Positions 9,971-18,730 of a stretch of DNA of 64,000 bases are shown here, piece by piece. The stretch lies in the NCBI RefSeq assembly GCF_000379125.1, contig NZ_KB900626.1:3172667-3236666 (forward strand), in the 5' to 3' direction. The position numbers and the translations under genes were made by a program. The DNA is from Methylosinus sp. LW4. GTDB taxonomy: Bacteria > Pseudomonadota > Alphaproteobacteria > Rhizobiales > Beijerinckiaceae. Under the pieces are notes generated by a model, which saw only the letters and a list, made by a program, of their open reading frames with translations, did no database searches and was not told where the DNA came from. How positions within the stretch are numbered: position 1 is the stretch's first letter; each line of letters starts with the position of its first letter.

Positions 9971-10003
9971 AGAGAGGGGCCGCGAAGGCCCCTCTCTTTT
10001 TTT
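9971..10003 (+). terminator. Rho-independent terminator
   Basis: A perfect 10-bp stem (GAGAGGGGCC/GGCCCCTCTC), a 5-nt loop (GCGAA) and a run of seven T follow the peptidoglycan-binding gene. It also separates that gene from the convergent phosphate transporter gene. Confidence 0.9.
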
Positions 10004-10009
10004 GTCGCG

Positions 10010-11635
10010 TCACATCACCTGACGCAGCACGAAGTAGAGCGAAGCCGACAGCAATATGGCGGCGGGGAGCGTCAGCACCCAGGCCATCAGCAGCTTCTGG
10101 ATCGTCGCCATCTGCACGCCGGCGCCATTGGCGGCCATCGTGCCGGCGACGCCGGAAGACAGCACATGCGTCGTCGAGACCGGCAGGCCATACATGTCGG
10201 CGGCGGCGATGGTGCCGGCGGCGACCAGCTCGGCCGAGGCGCCCTGGCCATAGGTCAGATGCTGCTTGCCGATCTTCTCGCCGACGGTGACGACGATGCG
10301 CTTCCAGCCGATCATCGTGCCGAGGCCGAGCGCGATGGCGACGGAGATCTTCACCCAGAGCGGGATGAATTTCGTCGCCTGATCGATCTGGTCCTTATAG
10401 TCCTTCAGCACTTTCTTGTCGGCGTCGGTCAGTTCCGCGGCCTTGTCCTTGGCGAGGAAGCGCAGCGCCTCGGAGACGAGATAAATGTCGTTTCGCGTGT
10501 TGCCGACGGCGGCGAAGGGAATTTTCGAGATCGAGCCGTAGCTCTCGATCTGATGCGAGATGTCGCGGATCAGCACGGCGAGCGACGGATAGGTCCCCTC
10601 GTTGATCTGATGCTGAGCGACGTAATTCGTCACCGCCGGGCGCGGATCGCCGAGGACGTTATAGCCCGCGGCCTTCGTCTCCACGACCTTCGACGCCGCT
10701 TGCGAAGCCTGCGTGAAGCTCGCCAGATGGCTCGCCGGAAGCGCGCGATTGAGCGCATAGGAGGTGGGCACCGTGCCGATGAGGATCAGCATGATGAGGC
10801 CCATGCCCTTCTGGCCGTCATTGGAGCCATGGGCGAAGGAGACGCCCGTGCAGGTGAGGATCAGCAGGCCGCGAATCCACAAGGGCGGCGCCGCCTGGCC
10901 CTTGGGCTCGGTGTAGAGCTCCGGCTTGCGGACGAGGAATTTCATCACCAGCAGCAGCAGCGCCGCGGCGCCAAAGCCGAACAGCGGCGACAGCAGCAGC
11001 GAATAGCCGATATCGGTGGCCTTGCCCCAATCGACGCCCGACGTTCCATCACGGCCGCGCATGAGGGCGTTGGCGACGCCGACGCCGATGATGGAGCCGA
11101 TCAGCGTGTGCGAGGAGGAGGCCGGCAGGCCGAGCCACCAGGTTCCGAGGTTCCAGACGATCGCGGCGATGAGCAGCGCGAACACCATGGCGAAGCCGGC
11201 CTGGGAGCCCACCTGCAGAATGAGCTCCACCGGCAGCAGCGACACGATGCCGAAGGCGACCGCGCCCGTGGAGAACAGCACGCCGAGGAAGTTGAAGAAG
11301 CCCGACCACACCACGGCGACCGGCGCCGGCATGGAATGGGTGTAGATGACGGTCGCCACGGCGTTGGCGGTGTCGTGGAAGCCGTTCACGAACTCGAAGC
11401 CGAGCGCGATGAGCAGCGCCACGCCGAGCAGGAGGAAGGGCAGATAATTGGTGACCGGAGCGCCGGACTCAAGAATATCCTTGTAGATGCTCCACGCCGT
11501 GAAGGCGAGGCCGAGCGCGATGACCGCGAGGAAGATGAGAAGCGCGCGTATGTCGAGCTTGTGATCGAGCTTCGGCTTCGGACTGTGAGCGTCGGCGCTT
11601 TCGCGCAGATCGACGCTCGAGGCAACGGATGTCAT
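10010..11635 (-). CDS. Inorganic phosphate transporter, PiT family
   Basis: Low-affinity phosphate (metal-phosphate):cation symporter of the inner membrane. Both inverted PiT signatures are present: GFEFVNGFHDTANAVATVIY in the first half and SFAHGSNDGQKGMG in the second, plus GLPASSSHTLIGSIIG and GLPVSTTHVLSSGVAG. About ten to twelve hydrophobic segments flank a soluble central region of roughly 110 residues with a Lys/Asp-rich stretch. The 541-aa length suits PitA-like members. Start ATG at 11635 with AGGAG 6 nt upstream. No phoU-like gene adjoins it, unlike some pit operons. No PHO box was recognised. Confidence 0.93.
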   Translation of the reverse strand: MTSVASSVDLRESADAHSPKPKLDHKLDIRALLIFLAVIALGLAFTAWSIYKDILESGAPVTNYLPFLLLGVALLIALGFEFVNGFHDTANAVATVIYTHSMPAPVAVVWSGFFNFLGVLFSTGAVAFGIVSLLPVELILQVGSQAGFAMVFALLIAAIVWNLGTWWLGLPASSSHTLIGSIIGVGVANALMRGRDGTSGVDWGKATDIGYSLLLSPLFGFGAAALLLLVMKFLVRKPELYTEPKGQAAPPLWIRGLLILTCTGVSFAHGSNDGQKGMGLIMLILIGTVPTSYALNRALPASHLASFTQASQAASKVVETKAAGYNVLGDPRPAVTNYVAQHQINEGTYPSLAVLIRDISHQIESYGSISKIPFAAVGNTRNDIYLVSEALRFLAKDKAAELTDADKKVLKDYKDQIDQATKFIPLWVKISVAIALGLGTMIGWKRIVVTVGEKIGKQHLTYGQGASAELVAAGTIAAADMYGLPVSTTHVLSSGVAGTMAANGAGVQMATIQKLLMAWVLTLPAAILLSASLYFVLRQVM

Positions 11636-11904
11636 AACTTGCTCCTCGCAACTGAAAGGCGAGAATATTCAACAATTGGAAACGACAGGCGTGTGACGGC
11701 GGAGGCTCTGCGCGGTGCAGAGCAGAAATTCTTCGCCGTCGGACAATCCGACAATGCGTTCGTTCTCTCGTCGTGGTTCTGTTAAAAGAACATTCTATTT
11801 GACATAACGAACAAATCGCTAGAGCCTACAGGCTCGCAAAGCGATGCGCCGTGCGCCCAAAGTGGTCGCGATGGGCCGCGCGCCGCGGAGAAGGAGGCCT
11901 TAAA

Positions 11905-12138
11905 ATGTCCGACGCCTATATCATCGAGCTCGGCGAGGAAGCCGTCGGCGTGATCGCCCGCGACGCCAAGGGCTATCGCTTCTATGCGGCGAAACAGTCC
12001 TTCCGCCCGTTGGAGGGGCGTCTGTTCCAATCGGCCGAGAATGCGCGCAGCGCGGCGCTGGAGCTGCGGCGCGAATCGCCGCCGCGCCTCTCCGCGCTCA
12101 CCTCGCTCGGCCTCGTCGCGCAGCAGGGGCGCGGTTGA
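11905..12138 (+). CDS. Small hypothetical protein, 77 aa
   Basis: Soluble, with a two-strand opening (YIIELGEEAVGVIARDAKGY) followed by RFYAAKQSFRPLEGR and an Arg/Glu helix. The central part looks like a short beta-alpha domain seen in small rhizobial orphan proteins, but I cannot name it. The ATG at 11905 has AAGGAGG upstream at good spacing, which supports it over longer in-frame forms. The 269-bp stretch between this gene and the divergent pit gene is relatively AT-rich and contains a TTGACA at 11809-11814, a possible -35 element, without a clear -10. Confidence 0.65.
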   Translation: MSDAYIIELGEEAVGVIARDAKGYRFYAAKQSFRPLEGRLFQSAENARSAALELRRESPPRLSALTSLGLVAQQGRG

Positions 12139-12172
12139 GCGGCGATTCGGATCGTTTCACGCGGCGGCCCCG

Positions 12173-12208
12173 CATTCCCGGCCGGGCCTCTGGCCCGCGC
12201 CGGGAATG
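12173..12208. repeat. Intergenic inverted repeat
   Basis: CATTCCCGG and CCGGGAATG arms enclose a second GC-rich stem. The element is followed by GTTTTT at about 12215-12220, so it could terminate the small gene at 11905-12138. Confidence 0.55.
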
Positions 12209-12223
12209 ACGGTGCGTTTTTAG

Positions 12224-12254
12224 GTCATTCCGGCTCAGATCACGCCGGAATGAC
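12224..12254. repeat. Perfect 11-bp inverted repeat
   Basis: GTCATTCCGGC and GCCGGAATGAC arms are separated by 9 nt. The arm sequence is a variant of the neighbouring element (CATTCC...GGAATG), suggesting related copies placed side by side. Confidence 0.6.
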
Positions 12255-12274
12255 TTTCTATCTCTTCATTCGAA

Positions 12275-12318
12275 GTGTTTTCTTCACGCGAACCGGTTCC
12301 CGCTTCGCTCGAAAACAC
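12275..12318. repeat. Rhizobiales-type intergenic palindrome
   Basis: GTGTTTTC and GAAAACAC arms flank a core with CGAACCGGTTCCCGCTTCG. Cores of this kind (ACCGGTTCCC-like) recur in intergenic regions of many Rhizobiales. It lies just beyond the stop of the minus-strand UDP-glucose dehydrogenase gene and may mark its transcript end. Confidence 0.5.
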
Positions 12319-12320
12319 GC

Positions 12321-13625
12321 TCACGCCCGGCCGACGCTCGTATAGTCGAAGCCGCGCTTGCGAATATCGGCGGCGCGATAAATGTTGCGCAGATCGACGA
12401 TCACCGGCGTCTTCAGCAACGTCTTGATGCGGTCGAGATCGAGCGCGCGGAACGCGTCCCATTCGGTGACGATGACCAGCGCATCAGCGCCTTCCGCCGT
12501 CTGATAGGGATCCTCGCAGAAGGTCACTTCCGGCATCAGCGGCTTCGCCTGCCCCATGCTCTCGGGATCATAGGCGTAGACCTTGGCGCCGTCGCCGGCG
12601 AGCGAGGCCACTATGGCGAGCGAGGGCGCGTCGCGCATATCGTCGGTGTTGGGCTTGAAGGCGAGGCCGAGCAGGCCGATCTTCTTGCCGCGCACCGAGC
12701 CGCCGAGCGCCGAGATCACCTTGCGGGCCATGGCGCGCTTGCGGGAATCGTTCACCGCCACCACCGTCTCGACGATGCGCAGCGGCGCGGCGTAGTCCTG
12801 TCCCGTCTTCAGCAGAGCGAGCGTGTCCTTGGGGAAGCAGGAGCCGCCATAGCCCGGCCCGGCGTGCAGGAACTTCGAGCCGATGCGATTGTCGAGGCCG
12901 ATGCCGCGCGCGACCTCCTGCACATCCGCGCCCACGCGCTCGCAGAGATCGGCGATCTCGTTGATGAAGGTGATCTTGGTGGCGAGAAAGGCGTTGGCCG
13001 CATATTTGGTGAGCTCGGAGGTGCGGCGGCCGACGAAGACGAGCGGCGGCTGGTTGAGGCTCAGCGGCCGGTAGATTTCCGACATCACCTCGCGGGCGCG
13101 ATCGTCCTCGACGCCGATGACGACGCGGTCCGGGCGCTTGAAATCCTCGATCGCCGCGCCCTCGCGCAGAAACTCGGGATTGGAGACGACGGCGAAATCT
13201 GCCTTGGGATTGACCTCGCGGATGAGGCGCTCGACCTCGTCGCCCGTGCCGACCGGGACGGTCGATTTGTTGACGATGACGGTGAATTTGTCGAGCGCGC
13301 GGCCGATGGTCTCAGCGGCGGCGTAGACATAGGAGAGGTCGGCGTGACCGTCGCCGCGGCGCGACGGCGTGCCGACGGCGATGAAGACGGCGTCCGCGCC
13401 GCGCACGGCCGGGGTGAGATCGGTGGTGAAGAACAGGCGGTTCTGCTTCACATTATTGGCGACGAGCTCGTCGAGGCCGGGCTCGTAGATCGGAATCTCG
13501 CCGCGCAGCAGCCGCTCGATCTTGGAGGCGTCGCTGTCGACGCAGGTCACGACATGGCCGAAATCGGCGAAGCAGGCGCCGGAAACGAGGCCGACATAGC
13601 CCGATCCGATCATTGTGATGTTCAT
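12321..13625 (-). CDS. ugd: UDP-glucose 6-dehydrogenase
   Basis: Oxidises UDP-glucose to UDP-glucuronate with two NAD+, supplying precursors for exopolysaccharide and LPS. The N-terminal Rossmann motif is MIGSGYVGLVSGACFADFGH. The catalytic-Cys motif is GPGYGGSCFPKDTLALLKT. The C-terminal UDP-binding domain contains LLGLAFKPNTDDMRDAPS. Length is 434 aa, as expected. Monocistronic on the minus strand, bordered on both sides by non-coding palindromes or short gaps. It fits the polysaccharide genes elsewhere in the window. Confidence 0.96.
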   Translation of the reverse strand: MNITMIGSGYVGLVSGACFADFGHVVTCVDSDASKIERLLRGEIPIYEPGLDELVANNVKQNRLFFTTDLTPAVRGADAVFIAVGTPSRRGDGHADLSYVYAAAETIGRALDKFTVIVNKSTVPVGTGDEVERLIREVNPKADFAVVSNPEFLREGAAIEDFKRPDRVVIGVEDDRAREVMSEIYRPLSLNQPPLVFVGRRTSELTKYAANAFLATKITFINEIADLCERVGADVQEVARGIGLDNRIGSKFLHAGPGYGGSCFPKDTLALLKTGQDYAAPLRIVETVVAVNDSRKRAMARKVISALGGSVRGKKIGLLGLAFKPNTDDMRDAPSLAIVASLAGDGAKVYAYDPESMGQAKPLMPEVTFCEDPYQTAEGADALVIVTEWDAFRALDLDRIKTLLKTPVIVDLRNIYRAADIRKRGFDYTSVGRA

Positions 13626-13740
13626 CGTCTCTCGTCTTTCGCTCGGTCCAAAGGATTGTCACTGCAACGCAATTATTTCGTCGCCATGACAAAAACGTCT
13701 TTTTGGCGCGGCCGCCGCGCCCGGTCGGGGAGCCGCCGCC

Positions 13741-16020
13741 CTAACCCCCGACCCCGAAAGCGGCCAGAGCGGCCATATTGACGATATCGGCGTCGGTCGC
13801 GCCCAATTGAACGATTTGGATCGGCTTGTCGAGCCCGACGATCAAAGGACCGAGCACGGTCGCCCCGCCCAGCTCCTGCAGCATTTTGGTGGAGATGGAG
13901 GCGGAGTGAAAGGCCGGCATGACCAAAACATTGGCGGTGTCGCTGAGACGCGAGAACGGATAGGCCGCCATGGCCTGACGGCTGAGCGCGACATCGGCCG
14001 CCATCTCGCCCTCATATTCGAAATCCACCCGCCGCGAATCGAGCACCCGAACCGACTCCTGCATGCGAGCCGTGCGCTCGCCCGGCGGATAGCCGAAAGT
14101 GGAGAAGGCGAGCATGGCGACGCGCGGCTCGAGGCCGATGCGCCGCGCCACCCCGGCCGCCTCTATCGCTATGTCGGCGAGATCGGCGGCCTCCGGCATT
14201 TCGGTGATCGCCGTGTCGGCGACGACGACGATGCGCCCATGCGCCAGCACCAGCGAGGCGCCGATGAGCCTGTGACCGGGCTTCTGATCGACGACATGGC
14301 GCACATCCTCGAGCGCATTGGAGAAATTGCGGGTGACGCCCGTCACCATGGCGTCGGCGTCGCCCTGCGCCACCATGGCCGCGGCGAAATGATTGCGGTC
14401 GGTGTTGATGAGACGCTGACAGTCGCGGAACAGGAAACCCTTGCGCTGCAGGCGCTCGAACAGAAATTGCGCATAGACGCCATTGCGCGAGGAGAGCTTG
14501 GCGTTGTGCACTTCTATGTGATCGCCGAGCTCGAGGCCGGCGTTGCGCGCGGTCTGCGCGACGCGATCCTCGCGGCCGACGAGAATGGCGCGCCCCAATC
14601 CCTGCGTGACGAAGGAGAGCGCGGCGCGAATGACCTGCTCCTCCTCGCCCTCGGCGAAGACGACGCGCTTGGGATCGCGCCGCACGCGATCATAGATCGT
14701 GTGCATCAAGCCGGCGATCGGATCGCGCCGCGCGGAGAGCTCGGCGCGATAGGCGTTCATATCGACGATCGGATGGCGCGCGACGCCCGAATCCATCGCC
14801 GCTTTGGCGACCGCCGGCGACACGATGGAGATGAGGCGCGGATCGAATGGCGCGGGGATGAGATAGTCGCGGCCGAAGCGCGGGCGCGCGCCCTGATAGG
14901 CGTTGGCCACCTCGTCCGGCACATCCTCGCGCGCCAGCTCGGCGAGCGCTTTCGCCGCGGCGATCTTCATCTCCATGTTGATCGTCTTGGCGCGCACGTC
15001 GAGCGCGCCGCGGAAGATATAGGGAAAGCCCAGAACATTGTTGATCTGGTTCGGATAGTCGGAGCGTCCCGTGGCGACGATGGCGTCCGGCCGCGCGGCC
15101 AGCGCCTCCTCCGGCGTGATCTCGGGATCGGGATTGGCCATTGCGAAGATGATCGGATCGGGCGCCATCGTCTTCAGCATCTCGGGCGTCAGCGCGCCTT
15201 TCACCGAAAGGCCGAAGAAGATGTCGGCGCCGTCCAGCGCCTCGGCCAGCGTGCGCGCGTCAGTGTCCACCGCATGCGCGCTCTTCCATTGATTCATGCC
15301 TTCGGAGCGGCCGCGATAGACGACGCCCTTGGTGTCGCAGAGCGTGACGTTCTGCGGCGCGAATCCGATCGCCTTGGCGAGATCGAGACAGGCGATGCCC
15401 GCGGCGCCCGCGCCATTGCAGACGAGGCGCGTGTTCTTGATGTCGCGGCCGGTGAGATGCAGCGCGTTCAAGAGGCCGGCGCTGGAGATGATCGCGGTGC
15501 CGTGCTGATCGTCGTGAAAGACGGGAATGTCCATCAATTCGCGCAGGCGCTCCTCGATGATGAAGCATTCCGGCGCCTTGATGTCCTCGAGATTTATGCC
15601 GCCGAAGGAGGGGCCGAGATAGCGGACGGCGGCGATGAAGGCCTCCACCTCCTGCGTGTCGATCTCGAGATCTATGGAGTCGATATCGGCGAAACGCTTG
15701 AACAGCGTCGCCTTGCCTTCCATCACAGGCTTGGCCGCCAGCGCGCCGAGATTGCCGAGGCCGAGAATGGCCGTGCCATTGGTGATGACGGCGACGATAT
15801 TGCCCTTGACGGTATAGTCATAGGCGAGGGAGGCGTTCTCGGCGATGGCCAGCACGGGCGCAGCGACGCCCGGCGAATAGGCGAGCGAGAGATCGCGCTG
15901 CGTCGCCATGGGCTTGGTGGGCACGACGGCGATTTTGCCGGGGCGCCCGCGTGAGTGGTAGAGCAGAGCCTCCTTGTCGGTGAAGACAGGACGTTCGCGC
16001 TTCGGAGGCTTTTCCGCCAT
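13741..16020 (-). CDS. maeB: NADP-dependent malic enzyme, MaeB type (malic enzyme-phosphotransacetylase fusion)
   Basis: Converts malate to pyruvate, CO2 and NADPH. The malic N-terminal domain carries [12 protein letters not shown] and [10 protein letters not shown]. The NAD(P)-binding domain has [20 protein letters not shown]. The C-terminal 330 residues, from about residue 430, form the phosphotransacetylase-like domain found in large (about 760 aa) proteobacterial malic enzymes, which is regulatory rather than catalytic in characterised members. Start ATG at 16020 follows AGAGGGGG at good spacing. Single gene between ugd and lemA, all on the minus strand with 100-140 bp gaps. Confidence 0.96.
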   Translation of the reverse strand: MAEKPPKRERPVFTDKEALLYHSRGRPGKIAVVPTKPMATQRDLSLAYSPGVAAPVLAIAENASLAYDYTVKGNIVAVITNGTAILGLGNLGALAAKPVMEGKATLFKRFADIDSIDLEIDTQEVEAFIAAVRYLGPSFGGINLEDIKAPECFIIEERLRELMDIPVFHDDQHGTAIISSAGLLNALHLTGRDIKNTRLVCNGAGAAGIACLDLAKAIGFAPQNVTLCDTKGVVYRGRSEGMNQWKSAHAVDTDARTLAEALDGADIFFGLSVKGALTPEMLKTMAPDPIIFAMANPDPEITPEEALAARPDAIVATGRSDYPNQINNVLGFPYIFRGALDVRAKTINMEMKIAAAKALAELAREDVPDEVANAYQGARPRFGRDYLIPAPFDPRLISIVSPAVAKAAMDSGVARHPIVDMNAYRAELSARRDPIAGLMHTIYDRVRRDPKRVVFAEGEEEQVIRAALSFVTQGLGRAILVGREDRVAQTARNAGLELGDHIEVHNAKLSSRNGVYAQFLFERLQRKGFLFRDCQRLINTDRNHFAAAMVAQGDADAMVTGVTRNFSNALEDVRHVVDQKPGHRLIGASLVLAHGRIVVVADTAITEMPEAADLADIAIEAAGVARRIGLEPRVAMLAFSTFGYPPGERTARMQESVRVLDSRRVDFEYEGEMAADVALSRQAMAAYPFSRLSDTANVLVMPAFHSASISTKMLQELGGATVLGPLIVGLDKPIQIVQLGATDADIVNMAALAAFGVGG

Positions 16021-16121
16021 TTTTCCCCCTCTCGGTCCGAATCATCGGATTGCCGGCGGCACTTAGCAAGAGGTTTGCGACGACAATATGCCGAAGCTCC
16101 GGGCGGCGGCCCGAGGCCCCT

Positions 16122-16148
16122 CGCCCGGCGGGGCGGAACCGCCGGGCG
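16122..16148. terminator. GC-rich hairpin downstream of lemA
   Basis: Perfect 10-bp arms (CGCCCGGCGG/CCGCCGGGCG) with a 7-nt loop lie 13 bp beyond the lemA stop on the minus strand. There is no T-run, so it is a weak or factor-dependent terminator, or simply a REP-like hairpin. Confidence 0.5.
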
Positions 16149-16160
16149 GGGAGACGCGCC

Positions 16161-16721
16161 CTAGAACTGCACCTTGGGGGTCTCCTGGACGGCCTTGCGC
16201 TCGCCTTCCTCGAGATTGAAGAACTCCTGCGGGACAAAGCCGAAGGAGCCGGCGAAGAAAGCGGCTGGAACGCTCTCGCGCGCGGCGTTGTATTCGGCCG
16301 AGGCGTTGTTGAAGAAGCGCCGCGACGCCGCGATCTTGTTCTCCACGTCGGACAGCTCGCTCTGCAGCTGCTGGAAATTCTGATTGGCTTTCAGATCGGG
16401 ATAATTCTCGGCCAAGGCGAACAGCCGGCCGAGCACGCCATTGAGCGCGCTCTCGGCGGCGGCCTGGGCCTGCGGGCCATTGGCGGCCACCGCCTTGTTG
16501 CGGGCCGCGACGACCTCCTCGAGCGTGCCGCGCTCATGGGCGGCGTAGCCCTTCACCGTCTCCACCAGATTGGGGATGAGATCGTGCCGCTGCTTCAGCT
16601 GCACATCTATGTCCGAGAAAGCCTGACGGCAGCGCTGGCGCAGCGTCACCAGGCCGTTATAGGAGCCGATGAGCCAGAGGCCGGCGAGAACCAATACGCC
16701 GAGAAGAACGAGAGCGGTCAT
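16161..16721 (-). CDS. LemA family protein
   Basis: Membrane-anchored helical-bundle protein of the LemA family. One N-terminal membrane helix (VLLGVLVLAGLWLIGSYNGL) precedes a long helical domain containing the family hallmark RQAFSDIDVQLKQRHDLIPN, then LVETVKGYAAHERGTLEEV. It ends with AEYNAARESVPAAFFAGSFG and a short tail. Length (186 aa) is typical. Ribosome-binding site AGGAG is 6 nt before ATG. LemA often sits beside an htpX-type protease or a TPM-domain protein; here it stands alone, although an M48 protease is at the left edge of the window. Biochemical role unsettled in the family. Confidence 0.94.
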   Translation of the reverse strand: MTALVLLGVLVLAGLWLIGSYNGLVTLRQRCRQAFSDIDVQLKQRHDLIPNLVETVKGYAAHERGTLEEVVAARNKAVAANGPQAQAAAESALNGVLGRLFALAENYPDLKANQNFQQLQSELSDVENKIAASRRFFNNASAEYNAARESVPAAFFAGSFGFVPQEFFNLEEGERKAVQETPKVQF

Positions 16722-16858
16722 TTGAGGCTCCTTGATCGTCCCGCCACACGGTCAGCGACGGAATGCGCCAAGTCGTATCCGGCTTTCACGACCCGCGAAA
16801 GTGCGCGGGCGCACAATGGAGCGGGACCAGCTCACCGGGCGCCGATCTGCCGAAAGCC

Positions 16859-17278
16859 TCATAGGGGCAACGATCGAAGCCTGACATTCTTGCCGATCGG
16901 AATCTCATGCATCGAAGGCGGCGCGATCAATTTCGTGACCGCCTCGATTTCAGGCCATTTCCAGACGATCGTGGCCGCCACCTGATGGAGCGGCGTCTTC
17001 TGATAGGCGGGCGCGAGAACGAAGCCGTGAAGACCGGCCGAGCGAAGAGCCGCGCGTTCGGCTGCGTTTTTCAGGATGCGGCCGTCTCCCGAAACAAACA
17101 TCCATGCGTCGGGACTTTTCCGCAGATACTCGATCCATTCGAAATCGGAAGCGTGACGGCCATTGGGCAGTCCCGGCGCGTCTTTGATATGAAATGCGCG
17201 ATGTCCAAATGATGAAACAAAGCCGTCTAACGTCGACGCCATGACCGGCGCCGTGCAATTGTCGAACAGCGCCTTCAC
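16859..17278 (-). CDS. PIN-like domain toxin, VapC45-like
   Basis: Predicted ribonuclease toxin of a type II toxin-antitoxin pair. It begins with a PIN-like strand and first acidic residue (VKALFDN, Asp6). Later it has HIKDAPGLPNGRHASDFEWI, a DAWMFVSGDGRILKN strand carrying further Asp residues, and a GFVLAP strand. The 139-aa size and arrangement resemble VapC45-type (Rv2019-like) proteins. The GTG start at 17278 overlaps the antitoxin's TGA in a GTGA arrangement, implying translational coupling. A longer in-frame form upstream would lie entirely over the antitoxin gene and is rejected. Whether it is an active nuclease cannot be told from sequence alone. Confidence 0.75.
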   Translation of the reverse strand: MKALFDNCTAPVMASTLDGFVSSFGHRAFHIKDAPGLPNGRHASDFEWIEYLRKSPDAWMFVSGDGRILKNAAERAALRSAGLHGFVLAPAYQKTPLHQVAATIVWKWPEIEAVTKLIAPPSMHEIPIGKNVRLRSLPL

Positions 17279-17967
17279 GCGGCGAGCCGCCGCTCTAGCT
17301 CGGCCTCGAACTCGACGGCGCGTCTGACCGAGGTCTCCGGGACGTCGAACGCCGAGGCGGCCGTCTCGACCCCGTCTCGATTTGCCGCCACGGCTAAGAC
17401 TGCGGTCGGCACGCTCGTCGAAGCGTCGATCGGCTGGCCGAAGGACCGCCCCGGATCGACCACGATGCTCGCGCGACGCCCGGCCGGCCACCATTGAAAA
17501 GGCGCCCCTTTGTCATCGAAATCGACCGACTTCAGCAATGGCTCGATGATCTGCTTGAACTCGTATTGACGTCGGAAAAGGTTCAGCAGACCTTCACGCT
17601 CTTCGCCATGCTCGTCTGTCTCGGCGACGCGCAGAAAAATGTCTCGACCGTCGGTCCGAAATCGATCGGTCGACAGCGGCCGCTCATCGCCGATGATCTC
17701 GCGCGCGATCTCGATCGCCGCGCGCACGCGTCGGGACGAGACTCCGCAACGCATGAACTTGTCGGCGATTCGCGCTTCCATGAGATCGCGAAATCCCAAA
17801 TAGACATGGCCATTGTCGAGGTCGATTTGCGATTTCCAAAGCGGAGCATATTCGTGCTCGCCGACGTGATGTCCGCGCAGCCACCGCGCCAGCTTTCCAG
17901 GAGCGATTGCGAGGAGCCGGCCCGCCTCCGCCGGGGTGTACAACCCCACGCCTATGAGATTTTCCAT
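17275..17967 (-). CDS. VapB45-like antitoxin with N-terminal HTH and C-terminal DUF433-like domain
   Basis: Predicted antitoxin and autorepressor. The N-terminus (GLYTPAEAGRLLAIAPGKLA, then RWLRGHH) is a MerR/HTH-like DNA-binding segment. A middle region contains YLGFRDLMEARIADKFMRCG. The C-terminus (SVPTAVLAVAANRDGVETAA, then FDVPETSVRRAVEFEAELE) resembles DUF433, which in this family contacts the toxin. The 230-aa size fits VapB45-type (Rv2018-like) antitoxins. The ATG at 17967 is chosen for its AGGAGG at 5-nt spacing over the ATG at 17988, which lacks one. It is first in a two-gene operon with the toxin, with a 4-bp overlap. A promoter with an internal palindrome lies just upstream. Confidence 0.78.
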   Translation of the reverse strand: MENLIGVGLYTPAEAGRLLAIAPGKLARWLRGHHVGEHEYAPLWKSQIDLDNGHVYLGFRDLMEARIADKFMRCGVSSRRVRAAIEIAREIIGDERPLSTDRFRTDGRDIFLRVAETDEHGEEREGLLNLFRRQYEFKQIIEPLLKSVDFDDKGAPFQWWPAGRRASIVVDPGRSFGQPIDASTSVPTAVLAVAANRDGVETAASAFDVPETSVRRAVEFEAELERRLAA

Positions 17968-17993
17968 GAGCGCCTCCTGCACCGTCATAGATT

Positions 17994-18015
17994 CAGCGCG
18001 ATGGCGCGCTGTCAA
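17994..18015 (-). promoter_or_regulatory. Candidate promoter and operator of the toxin-antitoxin operon
   Basis: On the minus strand a consensus -35 TTGACA (18010-18015) is followed by a palindrome CAGCGCG-4 nt-CGCGCTG (17994-18011) that fills the spacer, and by weak -10 candidates (TCTATG or TATGAC) around 17985-17991. A palindrome between the promoter elements is the expected place for autorepression by the antitoxin. Inference only. Confidence 0.45.
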
Positions 18016-18177
18016 CAAAATCCTCGGCCAGCGCGCCGCTCGATCGCGCTTACATTGCGGAGCGAAGCGGAATATAATCTGCGACAAAGCCGCGCCAGCG
18101 TCCATTTGACGGAGACGGGGCGCATCCCTATTTCGAGCGAGAAACCCTCGACCGCGAGACCCTCAGGCGCGACAGCA

Positions 18178-18723
18178 ATGGCCATTCGTCCCATCATCAC
18201 CCTGCCCGATCCGCGGCTGCGGCTCGTCTCCGAGCCGGTCGCGACCTTCGACGGCGAGCTTCAGCAGCTTCTCGACGATATGCTCGAGACCATGTACGAG
18301 GCCCCCGGCGTGGGCTTGGCGGCGATCCAGATCGCCGTGCCCAAGCGCATCGTGGTCGCCGACGCGACGCGCGGCGACGAGCCCAAGAATCCGATGTTCT
18401 TCATCAACCCCGAGATCGTCTGGGTCTCCGAGGAGCTGTTCGTCTATCAGGAGGGCTGCCTCTCGGTCCCCGATTATTTCGAGGATGTGCAGCGCCCGGC
18501 GCGCGTGCGCGTGCGCTATCTCGACCGCACCGGCGCGACGCAGGAGATCGAGGCCGACGGATTGCTCGCCACCGTGCTCCAGCACGAGATCGACCATCTC
18601 GAGGGCGGGCTGTTCATCGACCATCTCTCCCGGCTGAAGCGCGAGCGCGTGGTGAAGAAATTCGCCAAGGCCGCGGCGCGCGCCGCTCCGCCCGCTCCCG
18701 TCGCCGACAAGGTCGAGGCGTAA
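18178..18723 (+). CDS. def: Peptide deformylase
   Basis: Removes the N-formyl group from nascent proteins. The three metal-site motifs are clear: GVGLAAIQ (motif I), EGCLSVP (motif II, Cys ligand) and QHEIDHLEG (motif III, two His ligands and the catalytic Glu). Length 181 aa. The start is the ATG at 18178 giving [15 protein letters not shown], the usual N-terminus; upstream in-frame sequence is antisense to the antitoxin. It is followed by fmt after 7 bp, the conserved def-fmt operon that handles formyl-Met initiation. Confidence 0.97.
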   Translation: MAIRPIITLPDPRLRLVSEPVATFDGELQQLLDDMLETMYEAPGVGLAAIQIAVPKRIVVADATRGDEPKNPMFFINPEIVWVSEELFVYQEGCLSVPDYFEDVQRPARVRVRYLDRTGATQEIEADGLLATVLQHEIDHLEGGLFIDHLSRLKRERVVKKFAKAAARAAPPAPVADKVEA

Positions 18724-18730
18724 CGCCCAA

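Noticed and set aside
13807..15954. 715-codon plus-strand frame opposite the malic enzyme
   Set aside because: Shadow frame; the minus strand carries complete malic enzyme motifs.
16859..17494. Long form of the PIN-like toxin starting at 17494
   Set aside because: The first 72 codons lie entirely over the antitoxin gene; the GTGA overlap at 17275-17278 is the normal toxin-antitoxin arrangement.
17494..18177. Long N-terminal extension of peptide deformylase
   Set aside because: It is antisense to the antitoxin gene; deformylase homologues begin at [12 protein letters not shown], position 18178.
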